From JBJHBY01 sp050485745 (GTDB taxonomy: Bacteria > Pseudomonadota > Gammaproteobacteria > Pseudomonadales > CAMLJR01), in NCBI GenBank assembly GCA_050485745.1, contig JBJHBY010000181.1, positions 1 to 7,304 of the forward strand: a stretch of DNA of 7,304 bases, given 5' to 3'. Below are positions 5,246-7,304 of the stretch, piece after piece. How positions within the stretch are numbered: the first letter of the stretch is position 1; each line of letters opens with the position of its first letter. A program made the position numbers and the translations under genes. A model generated the notes under the pieces. That model did not search any database and had not been told where the DNA came from. It saw only the letters and a list, made by a program, of their open reading frames with translations.

Positions 5246-6648
5246 ATGGTATGAACCCCGGAGACCGGGTCCTGGTGGTGGAAGATGATCCCGCCCTGGG
5301 TGCGCTGATCGCGGAAGAACTCGAAAGCAACGGGCTCGCGGTGGTCCATGTCGAAACCCTGGCCGATGCCGCAACCTCCATGACGAAGCAGCCGCCGCAG
5401 CTGATTATTACGGACCTGCGTCTTCCGGATGGTGACGGCGCCAGTCTGTTGCAGCGCGGGAAAGAGCAGGAAGGCCCGGGGATCATTGTCATTACCGCAT
5501 TCGGTACGGTGCGCCAGGCCGTGGCGGCACTGAAGGCGGGGGCCGATGATTTCCTGACCAAACCGCTGGACCTGGACCACCTTATGCTCAGCGTGGGTCG
5601 GGTGCTCCAGTCCAGACGACTGCGTGCCGACCTGCAGCGCCTGACCGCCCAGGAGCGCTTTCACGGCATGATCGGCAACAGTAACGCCATGCAGCGTGTC
5701 TACGAACAGGTGCGGGTGGTGGCTCGCGGCAGTGGTGCAGTGCTGATCACCGGCGAGAGTGGCAGTGGCAAGGAGCTTGTGGCGCGGGCTATCCATGAGG
5801 AGAGCGAGCGCCGGAGCCGGCCCTTTCTGGTGGTGAACTGCGCCGGTATTCCCGCGGAATTACTCGAGTCCGAGTTCTTTGGCCACGCGGCCGGAGCCTT
5901 CACCGGTGCCCGTCGCGCCCGTCGAGGTCTGTTTCAGGAGGCCGATGGTGGCACCCTGCTGCTGGACGAGATCGCGGAGATGCCGATGACCCTGCAGGCC
6001 AAACTGTTGCGTGCTCTTCAGGATGGCCACGTGCGGCCCGTGGGTCAGGAGCAGGAAGAGCAGGTCGATGTCAGAATTCTGGCCGCGACCCACCGTGATC
6101 TCGCTGCCCGGGTGGCGGAAGGGAGCTTTCGCGAGGACCTGTTCTTTCGCCTGGAAACGTTCACCCTGTCGATTCCGTCGCTGCGTGAACGCGGTGATGA
6201 CCTGCTGCTGCTGGCACACCACTTTCTGCGTCACTACGCCCTGGCCCTGGAGCAGCGGGTCGATGGCTTTGATGACGAAGCCGTGGCCCTGCTGCAGGGC
6301 TATCCGTTTCCCGGCAATGTACGGGAGCTGCAGAACGTGGTCGAGCGCGCCGTCACCTTCTGTCGTGAGCGTCTGATTCGCGCCAGTCATCTGCCGGCGC
6401 GCCTGCATCAGGTGTCACCCCGGGAGCAATGGCAGGGTGTGGCCAGCTCAGGGGGAGCGGTGGAGGCCAGGGACGAAGCGGCCTCTGCCGAGCTGCTGTC
6501 CGGGGATTTTCTGCCGTCGCTGGAGGAGTTGCAGGGGCGTTACGTGCGTTATGTGCTGGAGCGGGTGGGGGGCAACAAGCGGCGCGCCGCGGCCCTGCTG
6601 GGCATCGGGCGCCGCACCCTCTATCGCTGGCTCGCCACCGGGGACTGA
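5242..6648 (+). CDS. Sigma-54-dependent NtrC-family response regulator
   Basis: A 468-residue regulator. ATG 5242 has GGAG (5231-5234) 7 nt upstream and overlaps the kinase stop by 4 nt. The receiver domain (about 8-122) has acidic residues E14, D15 and D16, phospho-acceptor Asp58 in IITDLRLPDGDG, Thr85 and Lys107 (TKP). The AAA+ domain (about 142-375) has Walker A GESGSGKE (171-178), the sigma-54 contact motif GAFTGA (218-223), Walker B GTLLLDE (237-243), and FFRLETFTLSIPSLRERGDD with arginines expected for the finger. A variable linker (about 388-425) precedes a Fis-type helix-turn-helix (GNKRRAAALLGIGRRTLYRW, 444-463). Every residue needed for phospho-dependent ATP-driven activation appears present. 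Targets are likely to include the divergent DUF4168 promoter. Which named regulator it corresponds to (ZraR, PilR or others) cannot be settled, so no symbol is given. Confidence 0.96.
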   Translation: MNGMNPGDRVLVVEDDPALGALIAEELESNGLAVVHVETLADAATSMTKQPPQLIITDLRLPDGDGASLLQRGKEQEGPGIIVITAFGTVRQAVAALKAGADDFLTKPLDLDHLMLSVGRVLQSRRLRADLQRLTAQERFHGMIGNSNAMQRVYEQVRVVARGSGAVLITGESGSGKELVARAIHEESERRSRPFLVVNCAGIPAELLESEFFGHAAGAFTGARRARRGLFQEADGGTLLLDEIAEMPMTLQAKLLRALQDGHVRPVGQEQEEQVDVRILAATHRDLAARVAEGSFREDLFFRLETFTLSIPSLRERGDDLLLLAHHFLRHYALALEQRVDGFDDEAVALLQGYPFPGNVRELQNVVERAVTFCRERLIRASHLPARLHQVSPREQWQGVASSGGAVEARDEAASAELLSGDFLPSLEELQGRYVRYVLERVGGNKRRAAALLGIGRRTLYRWLATGD

Positions 6649-6677
6649 GCCGGTTTGTCGTCGGGTTGTTTCAGGGT

Positions 6678-6896
6678 TTAGCTGAGGCGTCCCACGGTGT
6701 CACCCGGGGGGACGGGAAGATGGAGGGCGTCGTAGCCATCCCAGTGGTCGCTGCGGCCCTGGCGCCAGCCAGAGAGCCATTGCATGCGGACATCGTCACG
6801 GCTGTGGGGGCAGGTATCCTGATGGCGTCCTCCAAGGCCAGCCTTGTAGCCCCGCTGGAAGGCGCGTTCGTTCATATCGCGTTTCTGTCTCTTCAT
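6678..6896 (-). CDS. rmf: Ribosome modulation factor
   Basis: A 72-residue basic protein that binds 70S ribosomes in stationary phase and promotes inactive 100S dimers. From ATG 6896 it begins MKRQKRDMNERAFQRGYKAG and continues with GR, CP, QWL and GWR at the places where E. coli RMF has MKRQKRD, ERA, QRGY, AG, GR, CP, QWL and GWR. The start is fixed by this match and by GAGAGG 7 nt upstream (6909-6904), although the frame is open further upstream. After GWR it has about 23 extra residues (DHWDGYDALHLPVPP and more) relative to the 55-residue E. coli protein; Pseudomonas-type RMF is also longer, with a similar NWDG-like segment. It converges on the response regulator with only 29 nt between stops and no clear terminator. 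It is divergent from rlmL, a neighbour I recall from Pseudomonas. Confidence 0.96.
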   Translation of the reverse strand: MKRQKRDMNERAFQRGYKAGLGGRHQDTCPHSRDDVRMQWLSGWRQGRSDHWDGYDALHLPVPPGDTVGRLS

Positions 6897-7017
6897 CACT
6901 CGACCTCTCACAGACAACCGGACCAGCTGCCATTCTGCAGGCGTCTGTCCCGTTGCCGGAAATGACCCGAAGTGTCGTCGGGAGCCAGTTGCTGACATCG
7001 TCGCGGGGGTGGGGTGG

Positions 7018-7026
7018 TGGTACAAT
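7018..7026 (+). promoter_or_regulatory. Candidate extended -10 promoter for rlmL
   Basis: TGGTACAAT fits the extended -10 form TGN-TATAAT with one mismatch (C for T). No convincing -35 exists at 16-18 nt, which an extended -10 can tolerate. Transcription would begin near 7033 and give a leader of about 136 nt before GTG 7169. GGTGG (7016-7020) and CCACC (7029-7033) flank it as a short inverted repeat. Confidence 0.35.
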
Positions 7027-7104
7027 TTCCACCGTCCGCTCCACTGCCACACCCCGATCTAAACAGATTTGGCACCGGTTCGTCGAGAGGACAATGCTTA
7101 TATC

Positions 7105-7139
7105 GGCGGCATTCCTTATGCCCGCCTGCGCCGAAGCGC
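7105..7139. repeat. Two tandem hairpins in the rmf-rlmL intergenic region
   Basis: Hairpin 1 is GGCGGCAT (7105-7112), loop TCCTT, ATGCCCGCC (7118-7126), with one bulged C. Hairpin 2 is GCGC-CGAA-GCGC (7128-7139), which on the minus strand is a C(TTCG)G tetraloop. Neither is followed by a strong T-run, so they read as leader structure rather than terminators. The rest of the 6897-7168 gap shows nothing beyond the rmf binding site and the candidate promoter. Confidence 0.45.
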
Positions 7140-7168
7140 CTTCCCCTTGATTCAGATCAGGACTTTCC

Positions 7169-7304
7169 GTGTACTCATTGCTGGCAACCTGTCCCCGTGG
7201 CCTGGAGGGCCTGCTCGCCGAAGAGCTTGCCAGCCTCGGCGCTCGCATCGGCCGGGAGCGTCCGGGAGGTCTCTCCATCGAGGTCGACCTGCCCACCCTT
7301 TATG
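7169..7304 (+). CDS. rlmL: 23S rRNA (guanine-N2)-methyltransferase RlmL/RlmKL, N-terminal fragment (runs off window)
   Basis: Only the first 45 codons are present. GTG 7169 is the start, with AGGA (7159-7162) 6 nt upstream. The peptide MYSLLATCPRGLEGLLAEEL, then LGA and GGLSIEVDLPTLY, parallels the opening of E. coli RlmL ([20 protein letters not shown], LGA, then a GG and a hydrophobic strand), the region before and into the THUMP RNA-binding domain. The full enzyme has about 700 residues and methylates 23S rRNA at G2445, with a second domain (RlmK) that acts at G2069. Divergence from rmf supports the call, since I recall the same pair in Pseudomonas. The catalytic domains are outside the window. 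Confidence 0.9.
   Translation, partial: MYSLLATCPRGLEGLLAEELASLGARIGRERPGGLSIEVDLPTLY

Noticed and set aside
6897..7052. Upstream extension of the rmf reading frame
   Set aside because: RMF homologues begin at MKRQKRD, and a ribosome binding site is placed for ATG 6896.
6953..7150. 65-codon plus-strand frame between rmf and rlmL
   Set aside because: No binding site at its start, no recognisable domain, and it spans the candidate rlmL promoter; only its last 18 codons were considered as a possible leader.

Overview
The window looks like chromosomal DNA of a GC-rich gammaproteobacterium. The strongest pointer is rmf (ribosome modulation factor), a gene largely confined to that class, lying head-to-head with rlmL as I recall it does in Pseudomonas. 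A CRP-type operator, a TonB-domain protein and a sigma-54 response regulator agree with this. Genus cannot be fixed from sequence alone; a Pseudomonas-like or marine oligotrophic (Halieaceae-type) lineage is plausible. I see no mobile element, CRISPR array, rRNA or tRNA.

Layout. (1) 1-1666 (+): the end of an acyl-CoA dehydrogenase operon, with two adjacent genes whose residues suggest a heteromeric enzyme (one catalytic chain, one chain lacking both known catalytic-base positions). (2) 1691-3085 (+): a CRP-like site and promoter, then a single-gene unit encoding an exported protein that joins a chalcone-isomerase-like domain to a TonB C-terminal domain through a long Pro/Ala-rich linker. (3) 3123-3162: a strong bidirectional terminator between convergent genes. 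(4) 3203-5245/6648: a small periplasmic DUF4168 protein (-) divergent from a membrane histidine kinase and an NtrC-family sigma-54 activator (+, 4-nt overlap). The divergent region carries a good -24/-12 promoter aimed at the DUF4168 gene, an IHF-like site and possible enhancer dyads. (5) 6678-6896 (-): rmf. (6) 7169-7304 (+): the start of rlmL, preceded by a leader with an extended -10 and two hairpins.

The most interesting unit is region 4. Its architecture parallels the E. coli zraP-zraSR envelope-stress locus (small periplasmic protein divergent from a kinase/NtrC-type regulator pair, sigma-54 promoter), but the small protein is of the DUF4168 family. The simplest model is that the kinase senses an envelope condition through its periplasmic domain, phosphorylates the regulator at Asp58, and the regulator drives the DUF4168 gene through sigma-54 with IHF bending. 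This is inference from layout and motifs. The second notable item is the chalcone-isomerase-like/TonB fusion, with a candidate CRP site centred about 61.5 bp upstream of the inferred transcription start.
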